From the NCBI RefSeq assembly GCF_014224155.1, contig NZ_JAASUI010000006.1, forward strand, positions 1 to 64,000: 64,000 bases of DNA, written 5' to 3'. This DNA is from Listeria cossartiae subsp. cossartiae (GTDB lineage Bacteria > Bacillota > Bacilli > Lactobacillales > Listeriaceae). Each line of letters begins with the position of its first letter. Position 1 is the stretch's first letter. Under the pieces are notes generated by a model. The model was not told the origin of the DNA. It saw only the letters and a list, made by a program, of their open reading frames with translations, and made no database searches. Positions 1 through 9,847 of this stretch are shown here, one piece after another. The position numbers and the translations under genes are program-made.

Positions 1-125
1 TTTCTGCCCTGCGATTACCAGTGAGACTTTACGTCTCATTGCTTTTCGTCTTCTTCTTTGTTCAGTTTTCAAAGGTCGGTTAGTCGCTTTCACGCTTGAT
101 GCGCGAATGTTTTCGTTTGTTTTTT
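1..125 (-). other. Leader region of an rRNA operon whose 16S gene lies left of the window
   Basis: On the minus strand this stretch contains ACCTTTGAAAACTGAACAAA (reverse complement of about 62-81), the antitermination/processing-type sequence found just upstream of 16S rRNA genes in Bacillales. A short hairpin with the loop sequence between GAGAC and GTCTC follows. No protein-coding frame is evident. With the two near-consensus promoters directly upstream this identifies the 5' leader of an rRNA operon transcribed leftward out of the window. The 16S gene itself is not in the window, so the operon is inferred. Confidence 0.72.
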
Positions 126-136
126 GCGACTTTTAA

Positions 137-165
137 ATCATATCATTTCAGCAACTATCTGTCAA
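137..165 (-). promoter_or_regulatory. Downstream rRNA promoter (P2)
   Basis: Minus strand TTGACA (160-165), exactly 17 bases, TATGAT (137-142). It lies closest to the rRNA leader and would start transcription at about position 130. A perfect -35 with a near-perfect -10 is typical of sigma-A rRNA promoters. Confidence 0.85.
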
Positions 166-231
166 CAACTTTTTGAAATTATTTTATGAATAAAATTCTT
201 TTAAATCGCTGCTATCGTAGCGCCGAAAACT

Positions 232-260
232 AATATATCAAGTTTTGAGAAATATGTCAA
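232..260 (-). promoter_or_regulatory. Upstream rRNA promoter (P1)
   Basis: Minus strand TTGACA (255-260), 17 bases, TATATT (232-237). It sits 95 bases upstream of the second promoter in the same orientation. A tandem P1/P2 pair is the usual arrangement for Bacillales rRNA operons. Confidence 0.82.
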
Positions 261-311
261 CCGAATTATGCATAAAATTTAATAAAAATGAAAAAAATTG
301 CAAGAAACATA

Positions 312-341
312 AAAAAACACTTAGCTAGGCCAAGTGTTTTT
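312..341 (-). terminator. Terminator after perR
   Basis: Inverted repeat AAACACTT (315-322) and AAGTGTTT (332-339) with a T-run on the minus strand. It closes perR just upstream of the rRNA promoters and is symmetric enough to work in both directions. Confidence 0.75.
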
Positions 342-343
342 GT

Positions 344-790
344 TTAATTATTTGATTGTTTTTCTTTGCAATCTGGACATGTACCGTATACTTCGAGTCT
401 GTGGTTATCAATTTCATAGCCAGTCATGTGAGCTGCAAAATGCTCTACTTCATCTAAACCTGGATAATGAAAATCAACTATTTTGCCACAAACATTACAA
501 ATTGCGTGGTAATGATTAGACGTAGAAAAATCAAATCGACTAGAAGCGTCGCCATAGGATAATTCTTTAATTAGACCTGCATCGCGGAAAACGCGTAAAT
601 TATTATATACAGTTGCTACACTCATGTTTGGGAAGTTACCTTCTAAAGACCGATAAATATCATCCGCGGTTGGGTGTGTATGTGAGTTAATTAAGAATTC
701 AAGTATAGCATGACGCTGAGGAGTGATTCTTACTCCTGTTTTCTTTAAGACATCTACTGCCTCTTTTAGAGTTGCATTAGACACCGCCAT
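344..790 (-). CDS. perR: Peroxide-responsive Fur-family repressor PerR
   Basis: This 148-residue protein is the expected length for a Fur-family regulator. An N-terminal winged helix (about residues 15-85) precedes the dimerisation domain. Cys98/Cys101 (CNVC) and Cys138/Cys141 (CPDC) form the structural zinc site. His37/His39, Asp87, His93, His95 and Asp106 match the regulatory Fe/Mn site whose oxidised histidines sense peroxide in Bacillus PerR. The family represses catalase, Dps, haem and iron genes. A Per-box-like palindrome about 20 bases upstream of the start codon suggests autoregulation. The PerR call rather than Fur or Zur rests on overall similarity and the Asp87 position. Confidence 0.93.
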   Translation of the reverse strand: MAVSNATLKEAVDVLKKTGVRITPQRHAILEFLINSHTHPTADDIYRSLEGNFPNMSVATVYNNLRVFRDAGLIKELSYGDASSRFDFSTSNHYHAICNVCGKIVDFHYPGLDEVEHFAAHMTGYEIDNHRLEVYGTCPDCKEKQSNN

Positions 791-810
791 GCACTCCCTT
801 CCAAAAATAA

Positions 811-825
811 TTATTATCTTTATAA
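811..825 (-). promoter_or_regulatory. Per-box-like operator upstream of perR
   Basis: TTATTATCTTTATAA resembles the PerR box TTATAAT-N-ATTATAA, with mismatches in the inner part of each half-site. It overlaps the expected promoter region of perR (TATAAT-like on both strands), consistent with self-repression. It is a visual match only. Confidence 0.55.
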
Positions 826-872
826 TACCGGAAATAACGCTTAACTGTCAATAGAATGGCAGAATTTATAGC

Positions 873-1814
873 TTAATAACCTCTACTTAAATCAATCTCA
901 TTGCGTAATTGCTTATTTTCTTTCAAAAGATGGATATTTTCATACCAAATTTCAAAGCTTCGTTCTAAATATTTGTCGGAATGTCCCGAAACATGTGGAG
1001 TGATTGTGACATTATTTGCTTGCCATAAGTAATTGTCTTCAGAAAGCGGTTCTTCTGGTAATACATCTAAATAAAAATGAGCAATCAGCTGCTGTTTGGA
1101 AGCTTGTTCTAGTACATTTAGCTCCACAGCACTCCCTCTTCCTATGTTGATAAAAGCAGCATTTTCTTTCATTTGTTCAAAAAATGATAACGAATAGATT
1201 CCTGTTGTTTGTTCTGTATGTGGTAAAACACTAACAAAAAAATCGGCTAAAGGAGCTACTTTTTCGATGTCAGTCATCGCATACGTTTTACTGAATGGTT
1301 TTACGAGATGGCCTGTTGTGTTAATGCCGATAACTTGCATATCGAATGCTTTGGCGAATTCAGCCACTTTTGCTCCGATAGCACCTGTGCCTGCGACAAC
1401 TAATGTTTTTCCGGCTAGTTCTGTAATCGGTTCTTCGCTTGCCCAGTTTTTTTCTTTTTGTATTTTATAGAAGAAAGCGGCTTTTTTGACGTGAGATAGC
1501 ATGAAAGATAGTGCATATTCACCCATTGGTATTGCATGAATTCCTCTTACATTTGCGACTTTTATTTGTCGTTCTTGGATTATTTCTCTCGGCAAGCTAT
1601 CCACTCCCGCAGAGAAGACCATAATTAATTGTAATTTATTAGCTTGTTTTATTTTTTCTTCTGTAATGTTGGAACCGTATGTGACGATGACGTCTATTTC
1701 TGCTAAATCGGCAAAATGATTGTTGCTTTCATAATAAAAAGTATCATCTGGAAATTTCTCCGCTTGCAAGGTTTTCAGGTGTTCGGGTACATCTAAAGTA
1801 AATAATATATTCAT
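873..1814 (-). CDS. D-isomer-specific 2-hydroxyacid dehydrogenase
   Basis: A 313-residue NAD(P)-dependent oxidoreductase of the D-2-hydroxyacid dehydrogenase family, which interconverts 2-oxoacids and D-2-hydroxyacids in the cytoplasm. The nucleotide-binding GTGAIG motif lies at residues 142-147. The catalytic triad is visible as Arg226 (INIGRG), Glu255 (VLPEEP) and His274 (TPHVSGH). The substrate (glyoxylate, hydroxypyruvate or another) cannot be read from the sequence. It stands alone between perR and the divergent gsaB. Confidence 0.85.
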   Translation of the reverse strand: MNILFTLDVPEHLKTLQAEKFPDDTFYYESNNHFADLAEIDVIVTYGSNITEEKIKQANKLQLIMVFSAGVDSLPREIIQERQIKVANVRGIHAIPMGEYALSFMLSHVKKAAFFYKIQKEKNWASEEPITELAGKTLVVAGTGAIGAKVAEFAKAFDMQVIGINTTGHLVKPFSKTYAMTDIEKVAPLADFFVSVLPHTEQTTGIYSLSFFEQMKENAAFINIGRGSAVELNVLEQASKQQLIAHFYLDVLPEEPLSEDNYLWQANNVTITPHVSGHSDKYLERSFEIWYENIHLLKENKQLRNEIDLSRGY

Positions 1815-1956
1815 TTTGCCGCACTTCCTTTCCTTTGCTATGATTTAATTTTATGCTTTTTTTCATTTATCGGCAATTATATTGTTTTTTCGATTGCGGC
1901 ATCTTATTTTTTCGCATAGAATATAGAAGGTATTAAATTTTTGAGGAGATGACGAA

Positions 1957-3255
1957 ATGGATCATTCAAAGTCAAAGCAATTGCATGATGAAGCACTTTT
2001 ACATATAGTTGGCGGGGTTAATAGCCCATCTAGGTCAAATAAAGGGGTTGGCGGCGGAATTCCGGTAACAATGGAACGAGCAAGTGGCGCTTATTTTTAT
2101 GATGTGGATGGCAATAAGTATATTGATTACTTAGCGGCATTCGGGCCAATCATTACTGGGCATGCACATCCTCATATTACAGAAGCGATTACAAAAGCGG
2201 CGCAAAATGGTGTTTTATATGGAACTCCTACGAAACACGAGATAACGTTTGCGAAAATGTTGAAAGAAGCTATCCCTTCGCTTGAGAAAGTTCGATTTAC
2301 AAACTCTGGGACAGAAGCTGTTATGACAACCATTCGTGTGGCTCGTGCTTATACTGGAAGAGATAAAATTATTAAATTTGCTGGTTGTTATCATGGGCAT
2401 TTTGATTTAGTGTTGGTGGAAGCAGGGTCTGGACCATCTACGCTTGGGATTCCTGATTCTGCTGGGGTAACGAAATCTACTGCAGAAGAAGTTATTACCG
2501 TTCCATTTAATGATCTGGAGGCATTTAAAGAAGCATTAGCTGTTTGGGGCGATCAAGTTGCTGCTGTTTTAGTAGAACCAATTGTTGGAAACTTTGGCAT
2601 GGTGGCACCAAAAGAAGGATTTTTAGAGGCGGTTAATGAACTTGCGCATGCGAATGATTCTTTAGTTATTTATGATGAAGTTATCACCGCTTTCCGCTTT
2701 ATGTACGGTGGGGCTCAAAATTATTTGGGTGTTATCCCTGATTTAACAGCTATGGGTAAAATTATTGGTGGCGGACTTCCGATTGGCGCTTATGGCGGTC
2801 GAGTTGATATTATGGAAAAAGTGGCACCGCTTGGCCCGGCGTATCAAGCTGGGACACATGCTGGTAATCCGGCTTCTATTCTTTCAGGGATTGCTTGTCT
2901 CGAAGTTTTACAAGAAGAAGGGTTATATGATCGCTTTGAAAAATATGGTTCGATGTTGAAAGATGGCATTGAAAAAGCAGCCGCTAAACATGGTATCGCG
3001 GTTACCGTCAATCAGATTGTTGGTGCTTTGACAGTATACTTTACGGACGAAGCGATTACTAACTACGCAGAAGCTGGTGCAACCGATGGCGAATTGTTCG
3101 GTCGTTTCTTCAAAGGTATGTTAGAAGAAGGTATTAACTTGGCGCCTTCTAAATACGAAGCATGGTTTATTACTTCCGCGCATTCAGAAGCAGACATTGT
3201 AGAAACAATCGCAGCAGTTGATACTGTTTTTGGAAAAATGGTTCAAGATAACTAG
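1957..3255 (+). CDS. gsaB: Glutamate-1-semialdehyde 2,1-aminomutase (second-type, GsaB/HemL-like)
   Basis: A 432-residue class III PLP aminotransferase-fold enzyme that converts glutamate-1-semialdehyde to 5-aminolevulinate for tetrapyrrole synthesis. PLP is held by Lys268 in the [13 protein letters not shown] segment and Asp240 in IYDEV; the NSGTEA phosphate-binding segment is at about 116-121. A strong GAGGAGAT ribosome site precedes the ATG. The gene is monocistronic and not in a hem operon. Bacillus carries this as a second, non-essential copy beside hemL, and that is the likely situation here. Its proximity to perR fits a haem/peroxide link but is not proof. Confidence 0.88.
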   Translation: MDHSKSKQLHDEALLHIVGGVNSPSRSNKGVGGGIPVTMERASGAYFYDVDGNKYIDYLAAFGPIITGHAHPHITEAITKAAQNGVLYGTPTKHEITFAKMLKEAIPSLEKVRFTNSGTEAVMTTIRVARAYTGRDKIIKFAGCYHGHFDLVLVEAGSGPSTLGIPDSAGVTKSTAEEVITVPFNDLEAFKEALAVWGDQVAAVLVEPIVGNFGMVAPKEGFLEAVNELAHANDSLVIYDEVITAFRFMYGGAQNYLGVIPDLTAMGKIIGGGLPIGAYGGRVDIMEKVAPLGPAYQAGTHAGNPASILSGIACLEVLQEEGLYDRFEKYGSMLKDGIEKAAAKHGIAVTVNQIVGALTVYFTDEAITNYAEAGATDGELFGRFFKGMLEEGINLAPSKYEAWFITSAHSEADIVETIAAVDTVFGKMVQDN

Positions 3256-3304
3256 GTAATATTACTTTATAAACTGGGGATAAACGTTATAATAGAAGAA
3301 GAAT

Positions 3305-3332
3305 GAGCGGGAAAATGCGAAATGTCCCGCTC
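3305..3332 (+). terminator. Hairpin between gsaB and the next gene
   Basis: A perfect 8-bp stem, GAGCGGGA (3305-3312) with TCCCGCTC (3325-3332), begins 49 bases after the gsaB stop and 29 before the next start. There is no clear T-run, so it may be a weak terminator, an attenuator or an mRNA-processing stem. Confidence 0.5.
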
Positions 3333-3361
3333 AAATAGTCTATAGAAAGGAATAACCTTCC

Positions 3362-4450
3362 ATGAAATTCGGAGCTAGAATTTTGAAAACTGGTATTGCA
3401 ATCACATTGGCGCTTTTTATCGCGCAACTTTGCAATTCACCCTCTCCATCTCTGGCAGGCATTTCCGCCGTTTTTGCTATCCAACCTTCTATTTATAGGT
3501 CTTATCGAACTATTTTAGAACGGGCACAAGGGAACGTAATTGGAGCTATCATTGCAATTATTTTTGGACTTTATATTGGTAATGATTTTATTTTAATTGG
3601 AGTTGCTTCGATTATCTGTGTTGCCTTATTAATGCAATTCCGCTTGGAGAATACGATTGGGCTTGCAGTTGTGACGCTCATCATCGTGATGGATTCTCCT
3701 GGTAATGACTTTTTAGAAATCGCACTTATTCGTTTTGGGACAATTATGTTAGGTTTACTTGCCGCATTTATTGTCAATCTGTTCTTTTTACCACCAAAAT
3801 ATGAGGTTTCATTGTTTCAGTTAATTTATAATACGAATAGCGAGATTGTTCGTTGGATTAAATTAAACTTGCGTCATGCTGCAGACTTCCCTCTTCTAAA
3901 AAAAGATATGGAATGGATGCAAAAACAGCTAAACCAAACGCGTAACTTATATGGATTATACCGAGAAGAGCGTACTTTTTTAAAGAAAAATGCCATTTCA
4001 AAAGGTCGGAAAATTGCTGTTTATAGGCAAATGCTGCTTTGTTCTCAAAAAGGTTTTGAGCTTTTAAAAATTCAACACCGTTATGAAAATGATTATTTGC
4101 AGTTGCCACCAGATAAGCAAGAGTTAATTCGCCAACATATCGATTATTTAACGGATAAACATGAACAACTTTTACTAACTTATATTGATAAAGTTTCGAT
4201 TGATCTTGAATATGTAGAATCTCATTTAGCACAAGATCCCCAAGATTTAATGCAGCTTTTCTTGCGCGAGATGGAAGAAACAGAAAAAGATGAATATGAG
4301 GATATGATGGATAAATACCACTTAATGCGTATTATCGCCTCGATATTTGCTTATCAAGAGACAATCGATTATTTAGAAAAATTGATTCATAGTTTTAAAC
4401 TTAGGCATACTGAAGAAAATCAAATCGATATTAATGTTAATGAAGAATAA
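3362..4450 (+). CDS. Aromatic acid exporter family (DUF939/UPF0421) membrane protein
   Basis: A 362-residue protein with about four to five hydrophobic segments in residues 8-145 and a long charged cytoplasmic C-terminal half (about 150-362) rich in predicted helix. This layout matches the ArAE_1/DUF939 family, named after distant similarity to aromatic acid exporters. The actual substrate is unknown. A GGAAT-type ribosome site lies 8 bases upstream. It ends at a symmetrical terminator shared with the convergent downstream gene. Confidence 0.75.
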   Translation: MKFGARILKTGIAITLALFIAQLCNSPSPSLAGISAVFAIQPSIYRSYRTILERAQGNVIGAIIAIIFGLYIGNDFILIGVASIICVALLMQFRLENTIGLAVVTLIIVMDSPGNDFLEIALIRFGTIMLGLLAAFIVNLFFLPPKYEVSLFQLIYNTNSEIVRWIKLNLRHAADFPLLKKDMEWMQKQLNQTRNLYGLYREERTFLKKNAISKGRKIAVYRQMLLCSQKGFELLKIQHRYENDYLQLPPDKQELIRQHIDYLTDKHEQLLLTYIDKVSIDLEYVESHLAQDPQDLMQLFLREMEETEKDEYEDMMDKYHLMRIIASIFAYQETIDYLEKLIHSFKLRHTEENQIDINVNEE

Positions 4451-4453
4451 ACA

Positions 4454-4492
4454 AAAAACGAGCTTGGAGATAACCTCCAAAGCTCGTTTTTT
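4454..4492. terminator. Bidirectional terminator
   Basis: AAAAACGAGCTT and AAGCTCGTTTTT flank an inner GGAG/CTCC stem, with A- and T-runs on the two sides. It serves both the membrane-protein gene on the left and the convergent YgaC-like gene on the right. Confidence 0.85.
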
Positions 4493-5019
4493 TAACGGTA
4501 TTCTTTATACTTTTCATACCAAATGTCAATGTAATCAGGGGAAAATGGACCTTTTTTGTCCAAAATCCAGTGACTTAACACATCCACATTATGTCGAAGT
4601 ATCCGGTCAATCGAGTCCGGGTACTTCATTTGGCGACGGTGTTGTTCGTATTCGCCCTCATCAAGCAAATGAAACCTTCCATCTGGGAAAACCTTAATAT
4701 CGAGGTCATAGTCAATGTACTTCAGCGCCTGCTCATCTACTGCAAAAGGTGTCCCTAGATTGCAGTAATGATAAATGCCATCTTCTCTAATCATCGAAAT
4801 CACATTAAACCAGTAATCACTATGAAAATAACAAATAGATGGTTCGCGCGTTACCCATTTACGTCCGTCTGCTTCCACAACTAATGTGTGGTCGTTTCCG
4901 CCGATAATAATATTCTCCGTAGATTTAAGCACCACTGTCTTTTTCCAAGTACGATGAAGTTTACCGTTATGTTTGTAGCTCTTGATCTGTATTATTTCTT
5001 TCTCTTTGGGTAAGTACAT
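4492..5019 (-). CDS. DUF402 nucleoside tri-/diphosphate phosphatase (YgaC-like)
   Basis: A 175-residue protein of the DUF402/UPF0374 family (Bacillus YgaC type). Characterised family members are cytoplasmic metal-dependent hydrolases acting on nucleoside tri- and diphosphates. The central Y-F-H/Y-x-Y-x-N segment ([14 protein letters not shown]) and the [13 protein letters not shown] strand typical of the fold are present, with acidic residues suited to metal binding. Activity is inferred from family only. The gene is single and closed by a bidirectional terminator. Confidence 0.8.
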   Translation of the reverse strand: MYLPKEKEIIQIKSYKHNGKLHRTWKKTVVLKSTENIIIGGNDHTLVVEADGRKWVTREPSICYFHSDYWFNVISMIREDGIYHYCNLGTPFAVDEQALKYIDYDLDIKVFPDGRFHLLDEGEYEQHRRQMKYPDSIDRILRHNVDVLSHWILDKKGPFSPDYIDIWYEKYKEYR

Positions 5020-5173
5020 CCTTTATCCTACTTTCCTCATGTACTATCAAAATCATTATTATTATAACATAAGGCAAGACTGCAAAAAAACAATATCGTG
5101 CTGAAACGGAACATTTTCCTAAAAAAAGAGTGATTTTTATGCAAAATAGCTAATTTTCATCCATTTTGCTTTA

Positions 5174-5923
<750 letters not shown>

Positions 5924-7021
5924 TTACTCCCCCTTAAAATCTTTCCACGCTTGCCACATTTTTTGATATGGTACTGGAAAAGCAAGCCGCTTCATTTCTT
6001 CTTCTGTCGCAAAATACCAATTTTCATTTGGAATTGCTGACTGAAGTTTTGCCACACGAATGTCCATTTTCCAAACTAAATGCGAAAAAACGTGTTTGAT
6101 ATGCGCAATTGGCTCCTCTTTAAGTAAAACATCTAAGCCATAATTATGTAAAAATTGTAGTTTTGCTACTTCGTCATTTTCTTTTTTGGTGATTTCGATG
6201 GTTGGAAATTGCCACATATTGGCTAGTAATCCATTTTCTGGACGCTTTTCGATGGCTATTTTCCCATCATCTGAAATAACGATAATGCTTAATAGTTCTT
6301 TGGTTTTCGTTTTTACTTTTTTGATTTTCACTGGGTAATTTGTTTCGACACCATTTTTATGCGCTTCACAAAACGGTTGGAGCGGGCAAAGCATACACAT
6401 TGGCTTTGTCGGCGTACAAACGAGCGCCCCGATTTCCATCAAACCTTGGTTAAAAGCGGACGGATTTTCTTTGTCAATCAGCTGATACAACACTTCTTCA
6501 AAAATTTTCCGGGTGGATGCTTTCATAATGTCTTCGCTAATTTCTAAAACACGAGCAATAACTCGCATTACATTACCATCAACAGCTGGTTCTGCTTGAT
6601 TATAGGCAATACTAAGAATGGCACCAGCTGTATATGGGCCAACACCTTTAAGTGATAGAATCGTTGTTAAATCGTTAGGAACTACACCAGAAAAATCTGC
6701 CATTACTTGTTTCATCGCTGTTTGAAGATTTCTGACACGAGAATAATAACCTAAGCCTTCCCAAGCCTTTAAAATATCGGCTTCATCCGCTTGGACAAAA
6801 TCTTCCATCGTTGGAAATTGAGTCATAAAGCGATTAAAATAAGGAATCACTGTGTCGACTTTTGTTTGTTGAAGCATGATTTCTGAGACCCAAATTCGGT
6901 AAGGTTCGGTATTTTCACGCCACGGTAAGACGCGTTTATTCGCTTCATACCAGGAAACGAGTGCTTCTTGGAAAGCGGTTATTTTTGTTTCATCCCATGT
7001 TAGTCTCTTCATTTTTCTCAT
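5924..7021 (-). CDS. mutY: A/G-specific adenine DNA glycosylase MutY
   Basis: A 365-residue base-excision repair enzyme that removes adenine mispaired with 8-oxoguanine. Visible are catalytic Glu47 (SEIMLQQT) and Asp148 (AVDGN), the helix-hairpin-helix LKGVGPYTAG (124-133) and the 4Fe-4S cluster Cys202-x6-Cys209-x2-Cys212-x5-Cys218. The C-terminal part (about 235-365) is the MutT-like domain that recognises 8-oxoG, with YP at 223-230 leading into it. Length and domain order are normal. It precedes fabL in one transcription unit. Confidence 0.95.
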   Translation of the reverse strand: MRKMKRLTWDETKITAFQEALVSWYEANKRVLPWRENTEPYRIWVSEIMLQQTKVDTVIPYFNRFMTQFPTMEDFVQADEADILKAWEGLGYYSRVRNLQTAMKQVMADFSGVVPNDLTTILSLKGVGPYTAGAILSIAYNQAEPAVDGNVMRVIARVLEISEDIMKASTRKIFEEVLYQLIDKENPSAFNQGLMEIGALVCTPTKPMCMLCPLQPFCEAHKNGVETNYPVKIKKVKTKTKELLSIIVISDDGKIAIEKRPENGLLANMWQFPTIEITKKENDEVAKLQFLHNYGLDVLLKEEPIAHIKHVFSHLVWKMDIRVAKLQSAIPNENWYFATEEEMKRLAFPVPYQKMWQAWKDFKGE

Positions 7022-7221
7022 TTTCCCCTCGTAATTCTAATAGATTTCTAATGTGTGTTGCTCCGGATGTGTAGTATAATGTAGACAGGGAATAAAATAG
7101 TATACCCATTCTTAAGCCGATTTCTATTATACAGAATGCTGGCTTAATTGAATAGTGTTGTGCTCTTTTAGGCAACACCAGTTGTATTTTTTTAAGACCG
7201 ATTTTAGAGGAGGCAAAGTCA

Positions 7222-8202
7222 TTGGATACTGGCACACACGTAGTAATGGGAATTGCACTCGGAGCGTTAGCAACCGTAGACCCGGTAGTTGCCGGAAGTT
7301 CTCAAGCTGCCATTGGTATTATGACAGCAACAATTATTGGTTCACAAATTCCAGACATTGACACTGTATTAAAACTTAAAAACAACGCTGATTATATTAG
7401 AAATCACCGAGGAATCACGCATTCCTTGCCGATGCTTGCCATTTGGCCATTACTTATTTCATCCATATTATATTTACTTTTCCCGGCGGCCACGTTTATT
7501 CATTTACTGTTATGGACGTTTATCGCGGTGGGATTACACATTTTTGTAGATATTTTTAATGCTTACGGGACACAAGCAGTCAGACCGTTTAAAGAAACAT
7601 GGGTCGCATTTGGATTTATCAACACGTTTGATTGGTTCATTTTTGGTTCTCATGTAGTTGCTATTGCGGCTTGGTTGTTAGGTTCTCCAGCACTACCTAC
7701 GTTTGTCACGCTCTACGTCATTTTGGCACTTTATTATGTGGCAAGATTCGTTACACAGCGAATGATCAAACACGCGGTTCAAAACTTAATTCCAGATTCA
7801 GAAGAAATCATTATTGCTTCCACCATCCACTTCTTCCAGTGGCGCGTGGCAGTAACAACGAAAGATCATTATTATGTAGGTCGAGCATTCAAACGCAACA
7901 TCTCCATCTACGAAAAATTTGACCGGTTACCTGTTCCAGATAATGAAATCATCCGTTCTGCCAAAAAAGACAAAAACCTCGCTGCTTTCATTTCGTTCTC
8001 CAAAGTTTACAACTGGCGGATTGAAGAAAAACTTGATGGCACGTATGTTACCTTTACTGATTTACGTTATCGTAGTAATGGGCATTATCCATTTGTAGCT
8101 GTTGTTAAATTAGACGATGATTTAAACATTATCTCATCATACACTGGTTGGATTTTCTCGACAGAAAAATTATACAAAAAACTAGCACCTGTTAGTATTT
8201 AA
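7222..8202 (+). CDS. YfhP-like metal-dependent hydrolase family membrane protein (DUF457)
   Basis: A 326-residue protein that starts at TTG 7222, chosen because TTAGAGGAGG lies 8-10 bases upstream. The N-terminal half has about five hydrophobic segments and conserved His/Asp residues (GTHVVMGIALG, QIPDIDT, RGITHSLP, HIFVDIFNAYG), the signature of the DUF457 membrane-bound metal-dependent hydrolase family. The C-terminal 130 residues are soluble. The Bacillus homologue YfhP sits beside mutY (yfhQ) as here. The substrate is unknown. Confidence 0.82.
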   Translation: MDTGTHVVMGIALGALATVDPVVAGSSQAAIGIMTATIIGSQIPDIDTVLKLKNNADYIRNHRGITHSLPMLAIWPLLISSILYLLFPAATFIHLLLWTFIAVGLHIFVDIFNAYGTQAVRPFKETWVAFGFINTFDWFIFGSHVVAIAAWLLGSPALPTFVTLYVILALYYVARFVTQRMIKHAVQNLIPDSEEIIIASTIHFFQWRVAVTTKDHYYVGRAFKRNISIYEKFDRLPVPDNEIIRSAKKDKNLAAFISFSKVYNWRIEEKLDGTYVTFTDLRYRSNGHYPFVAVVKLDDDLNIISSYTGWIFSTEKLYKKLAPVSI

Positions 8203-8230
8203 AAAAAGACCCGGAATCCGGGTCTTTTTT
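8202..8230. terminator. Bidirectional terminator
   Basis: AAAAAAGACCCGG-AA-CCGGGTCTTTTTT is a compact perfect stem with A/T flanks. It separates the yfhP-like gene from the convergent dut operon. Confidence 0.9.
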
Positions 8231-8232
8231 AT

Positions 8233-8703
8233 TTATCTACCTGTACTTCCTACACCACCAACACGTGATTCGTTGGCTACGATATCTGTATCTGCAACTA
8301 AGTATTTTTGGAATACACCTTGAGCGACGCGTTCACCAGCTTCAATTGCTACTGGTTCGGAAGAGAAGTTTTTGATGGCGATTCCGATATTGCCGTCATT
8401 ACCTGGATTACTATAATAAGAAGAATCGATAATTCCTGTACCGTTACATAGTAATAAGCCTTTTTTAATGCCGATGGAAGAACGAACATGGATATTTAAT
8501 ACTTCATCTTCTTGCATATAACTTTTAATATCTGTCCAAAAAATATGTTTTTCTCCTGGTGCGATAGTTATTGTTTCGTTGGAGAAGAAATCATAGCCGG
8601 CTGATCCTTTGTCGCCGCGTATTGGTAAAGATATCGTTTGATCTGGAAACTTTCTGCTTGCTTCATTAACTACTTCAAATCCTCTTACTTTCACTTTGTT
8701 CAC
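8233..8703 (-). CDS. dut: dUTP diphosphatase (trimeric dUTPase)
   Basis: A 156-residue dUTPase that hydrolyses dUTP to dUMP, keeping uracil out of DNA. Motif 1 (GSAGYDFFS), motif 2 (RSSIGIK), a modified motif 3 (NGTGIIDSSYYSNPGNDG), motif 4 (AGERVAQGVFQ) and the C-terminal glycine-rich arm RVGGVGSTGR are in order. The motif 3 loop is longer than the usual G-x-IDxxYxGE and resembles versions found in Firmicute phages and chromosomes. Two bases separate it from the preceding yfhJ-like gene, implying an operon recX-yfhJ-dut. Confidence 0.9.
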   Translation of the reverse strand: MNKVKVRGFEVVNEASRKFPDQTISLPIRGDKGSAGYDFFSNETITIAPGEKHIFWTDIKSYMQEDEVLNIHVRSSIGIKKGLLLCNGTGIIDSSYYSNPGNDGNIGIAIKNFSSEPVAIEAGERVAQGVFQKYLVADTDIVANESRVGGVGSTGR

Positions 8704-8705
8704 TC

Positions 8706-8939
8706 CTATTTGTTTGGGTCTTTTCGTTCTACTTGATGTAAAAAGCTACCGTGGCGCTCGATTTGCTGACGAACATAATCCGCCGCGTATTCAGGACCGC
8801 GGTATGGGTAGCCTGCTTTTGCATAGGAACTTTCGAAATCGGACCAAAGCATTTCAATCCACCATAAAGCTTTTTCTTTATCTAAATGCGGGTTTTTAGC
8901 CATTAATTCCGCCGTTAGTTCATCTAAATATGTGTACAA
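8706..8939 (-). CDS. YfhJ-like small WVELL-family protein
   Basis: A small acidic protein of 77 residues if translation starts at TTG 8939. That start is preferred because GAGGAGG, inside the end of recX, lies 9 bases upstream; an in-frame ATG at 8969 has no ribosome site. The core LWWIEMLWSDFESSYAKAGYPYRGPEYAADYV resembles the WVELL family (Bacillus YfhJ), whose function is unknown. The TTG directly follows the recX stop, suggesting translational coupling. Confidence 0.7.
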   Translation of the reverse strand: MYTYLDELTAELMAKNPHLDKEKALWWIEMLWSDFESSYAKAGYPYRGPEYAADYVRQQIERHGSFLHQVERKDPNK

Positions 8940-8940
8940 T

Positions 8941-9750
8941 TCACTCTTCCTCCTCGAAACTGATTTCATTTTCAGTTAGGTATGATTGAATTGTATCATA
9001 AGAAAAACCTTTCTGCATTAGCGATGTGATTGTTTTTTGCTTAGCGATACTTGGTTTGTAGCGTTTGTTTTTACGCATGGTTTTTTCGACTTGTTTTTGT
9101 AAGATATCTGCTTCATCGGCTACGTCTATTTCGCTTGTCGCTTCTATGGCGGCTGTTTTGGCTAATTCGCTCGTATAGCCTTTTTGGATTAAATCGGTGA
9201 TGATTTTTTGTTGGAGCATTTTTTTTGCGCTTTTATTGTTACGTTTCATGATTTTGATTGCTTGTTTGGTGGCATTTTCGAGTTGTGCTTCGTCGGAATA
9301 TTCTTCGATAACTTGGCTAATGATTTCTCGTGTTAAGCCTTTTTCGACTAATTCGCGCTCGATGGTTCGCGGCCCTTTTAGCGTTGTTTTGATTTGAGTT
9401 TTGGTGTATAGTTCCGCAAATTCGACGTCGTTAATGTAGTCCATATCGGCTAGCTTTTTTAAAATCTCATCGATCGCAAAAGGTTCCATTTCTTGTTTTC
9501 TTAAATAATCGCGAATTTCTTTTTCCGAGCGGACGCGGTGAGATAAGAAATTAATTGCTTTATTAAGACCTTTGCGAACCATATCGGCTTGTTTGATTTC
9601 TTCTATTTCAGCCTCTGTTAGCGTTTTTCCTTTCATTAGTTGGTAGCGGGCTAAAACTTCTTCGTCTACACTAAAGTTGTATTTTTCATCAATAAAAATG
9701 TTGTAGCGTTCTTTGTTTTTCTGCTGGACACTTATGGACGTGATTTTCAT
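8941..9750 (-). CDS. recX: RecX regulator of RecA
   Basis: A 269-residue, helix-rich, highly charged RecX protein that modulates RecA filaments. Firmicute RecX proteins are longer than the proteobacterial form and carry extra three-helix repeats. The repeats are seen as successive LxxKG-type units (VRKGLNKAI, LVEKGLTREII, LIQKGYTSEL, LMQKGFSYDTI). The ATG at 9748-9750 follows AGGAGGCGG and is preferred to an ATG-less extension upstream. It is first in a recX-yfhJ-dut operon. recA is not in the window. Confidence 0.92.
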   Translation of the reverse strand: MKITSISVQQKNKERYNIFIDEKYNFSVDEEVLARYQLMKGKTLTEAEIEEIKQADMVRKGLNKAINFLSHRVRSEKEIRDYLRKQEMEPFAIDEILKKLADMDYINDVEFAELYTKTQIKTTLKGPRTIERELVEKGLTREIISQVIEEYSDEAQLENATKQAIKIMKRNNKSAKKMLQQKIITDLIQKGYTSELAKTAAIEATSEIDVADEADILQKQVEKTMRKNKRYKPSIAKQKTITSLMQKGFSYDTIQSYLTENEISFEEEE

Positions 9751-9790
9751 AATCCGCCTCCTTCTCTTCTCTATCATACCGCAAAAAATG

Positions 9791-9815
9791 GTTTTAATAC
9801 TACTAAAAAGGGAAT
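9791..9815 (+). promoter_or_regulatory. Sigma-B-type promoter of the epimerase gene
   Basis: GTTTTA (9791-9796), 13 bases, GGGAAT (9810-9815) matches the general-stress sigma-B consensus GTTTAA-N12-14-GGGTAT closely. It ends 32 bases before the TTG start of the next gene. The orthologue in L. monocytogenes is, as I recall, a reported sigma-B regulon member. Confidence 0.72.
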
Positions 9816-9847
9816 AAACTAGTTAGGACAATGAAGAGGTGATAAAA